A program made the translations under genes and the position numbers. From JBBQYA01 sp031412335 (GTDB lineage: Bacteria; Bacteroidota; Bacteroidia; Sphingobacteriales; Sphingobacteriaceae), in NCBI GenBank assembly GCA_031412335.1, contig JANOCT010000033.1, positions 66,189 through 130,188 of the forward strand: DNA of 64,000 bases. The letters are read 5' to 3'. Positions 63,001 through 64,000 of this stretch are shown in pieces (position 1 is the first letter of the stretch; each line of letters begins with the position of its first letter). Below the pieces are notes generated by a model. That model was not told the DNA's origin. It searched no databases and worked only from the letters and a program-made list of their open reading frames with translations.

Positions 63001-63447
63001 ATGAAATTAAAATTATACTTATTGTTTTCAATACTAATTTTATTTATTTCTTGTAAAAAGGATCTAATGTTGAAAATTGACTCCAACCTTTGCGACTCAG
63101 CATATTATCCAACTAATGGAAAAATATTAATTACTGATACAAAATTTACATATTCAATTAATAGCAATAATGACACAAATGGAGTACAACTTACAAATAC
63201 ACTAATCGTGAATGATATATATTATGAAAAAGGAAACATAGAAAAGCCCAATACATTTTTTAATACAGAATTGATTATTGATAATAACTTTGTTGTTTTT
63301 CAAGTAGTAAACAAAAATACAATACGTTACTTTTTGAGTAGTTCCTTAATAAAAAAGAATATTGCAATTAAGTTAAATACATTTTACTCTTGCGAAGACA
63401 GGAAAAGATTTGTTTCAAATAATGATACCATAATTTTTATTCCATGA
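63001..63447 (+). CDS. Small lipoprotein-like hypothetical, paralogue
   Basis: 148 residues. Lipoprotein signal LYLLFSILILFISC with Cys18 then Lys-Lys-Asp. It parallels the 61800 gene along its length: lipobox, I-D-S-x-x-C/I-D-S start, a YE-K-GN-x-x-KP stretch in the middle (YYEKGNIEKP versus FFENGNPGKP), and the same final six residues in type. No function recognised. Confidence 0.7.
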   Translation: MKLKLYLLFSILILFISCKKDLMLKIDSNLCDSAYYPTNGKILITDTKFTYSINSNNDTNGVQLTNTLIVNDIYYEKGNIEKPNTFFNTELIIDNNFVVFQVVNKNTIRYFLSSSLIKKNIAIKLNTFYSCEDRKRFVSNNDTIIFIP

Positions 63448-63542
63448 TATTTGTTTTATTTTTAAATGAAACTATTTTGAGCAAATAATTAAACAAAAAA
63501 AATAAACTAATAAATTTTAAAATTATTTGGTTGATTCTAAAA

Positions 63543-63590
63543 GTGTGAAAATATAATTTACATATTAATAAAATTTTTTACATATTTACC
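63543..63590 (+). repeat. Upstream-region repeat, copy 2
   Basis: GTGTGAAAATATAATTTACA through ACATATTTACC matches 61657-61700 with a few changes and small gaps. It precedes the short secreted frame at 63643 by about 50 bp, as copy 1 precedes the first lipoprotein gene. Confidence 0.45.
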
Positions 63591-63642
63591 CCAATAAAAA
63601 ACTAGTTCCATTTAACTTAGTCAGCAACTTTACTATTAATTT

Positions 63643-63744
63643 ATGAAGAATATATTACTATTCATCCTGATTTTTTGTTCAATTTCAGCATATTCTCAAG
63701 AAAAAAAATCTTCGCATTTTGTTTTAATTATTCATTATGACTGA
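63643..63744 (+). pseudogene. Truncated secreted-protein gene
   Basis: 33 codons: a good signal peptide (MKNILLFILIFCSISAYSQ) followed by only 14 residues and a TGA at 63742. A signal peptide without a mature domain suggests the rest was lost by frameshift or deletion; later fragments in the region fit this. No family can be named. Confidence 0.55.
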
Positions 63745-64000
63745 TATCAATAATTCATGTGTTTGTTATATCTAAGATTTTTCAAAACACACTGACAGAA
63801 AAAATTACTTCCACTAGGTCAACTGTTAATTATTTCACCTATCTTCCAGCAAATTTCTTCGATAAAAACAACCTAGATAATTTTTAAATATAAAAATCTT
63901 TTCTAATTTTAGTTCTTTTTATTGATTATACCGATCCATTATTAAAATATCATATCGAAACGTTAATTGCTGAATACGAACAAGAATGGATAGTATCTTC

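Larger units (their letters stand above)
63448..64000. other. Gene-poor right edge with decayed coding sequence
   Basis: AT-rich. A second copy of the upstream repeat lies at 63543-63590, followed by the truncated secreted gene at 63643. Near the edge, from about 63897, a start-less frame reads KSFLILVLFIDYTDPLLKYH and on to the boundary, looking like real protein without an initiation codon. It may be a gene fragment. Confidence 0.5.

Overview
The window reads as a low-GC member of the Bacteroidota (Chitinophagales/Sphingobacteriales-like; the genus cannot be set from this sequence). The signs are Por-type (T9SS) C-terminal sorting domains, a TAnnTTTG-type promoter, a bacillithiol deacetylase (BshB1), DUF4294- and DUF6588-like proteins, seven-helix AraC regulators, and very AT-rich spacers with little Shine-Dalgarno signal. 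No rRNA, tRNA, CRISPR array, phage or transposase gene was recognised.

Layout. 1-4358 is the 5' part of a giant secreted subtilase with Ig-like regions and MopE-type acidic repeats; it runs off the left edge. 5.0-38.4 kb is mostly core chromosome: DoxX-like proteins, LutA-like and UMF1/MFS proteins, a VTT membrane protein, serine acetyltransferase plus cysteine synthase, penicillin acylase, an HMA protein, two glycosyltransferases, RecQ, an AraC regulator, YceI, glgC-glgA, a PIG-L deacetylase, a GT-C enzyme, LolD, SucC, a Sua5-type protein, a ferredoxin reductase plus 2Fe-2S ferredoxin, GuaB and a PabC-like aminotransferase. Embedded in it is a roughly 2-kb tandem duplication (30.5-34.4 kb) of a collagen-like gene plus a T9SS-sorted gene. 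The duplication carried along the last codons and terminator of the neighbouring ferredoxin gene. Two copies of a roughly 245-bp element with 17-bp terminal inverted repeats lie at 5805-6047 and 36960-37207, and a related core lies at 51705-51810.

38.5-50.6 kb is an accessory island, mostly on the + strand. It looks like an array of integron-type gene cassettes without an integrase in the window. Several modules begin with a GTT-core and end, just after the last gene, with its reverse complement (for example GTTAGCTAC/GTAGCTAAC, GTTATATGC/GCATATAAC, GTTGTAT/ATACAAC). The downstream recombination-site-like palindromes share AAC-nGCACCTACAA. Cargo includes an MNT/HEPN (MntA-HepT) toxin-antitoxin pair, an AAA ATPase plus HNH nuclease pair matching the Septu (PtuA-PtuB) anti-phage system, an Rx4H-containing HEPN-like protein, a YaaC-like protein, a TPR membrane protein, secreted hypotheticals, and a frameshifted membrane protein. 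One oppositely oriented gene pair inside the island flanks a 56-bp tandem repeat with nested palindromes.

50.6-61.7 kb returns to core genes: RluD-type pseudouridine synthase, ACC-deaminase-like PLP enzyme, L-lysine 6-transaminase, BshB1, glutathione peroxidase, DUF4294 protein, RelA/SpoT, Fur, PurA and PabB. PabB (PIKGT motif) and the PabC-like enzyme at 36 kb would together make p-aminobenzoate for folate. The right edge holds small lipoprotein-like genes with duplicated upstream sequences and a degraded secreted-protein gene.
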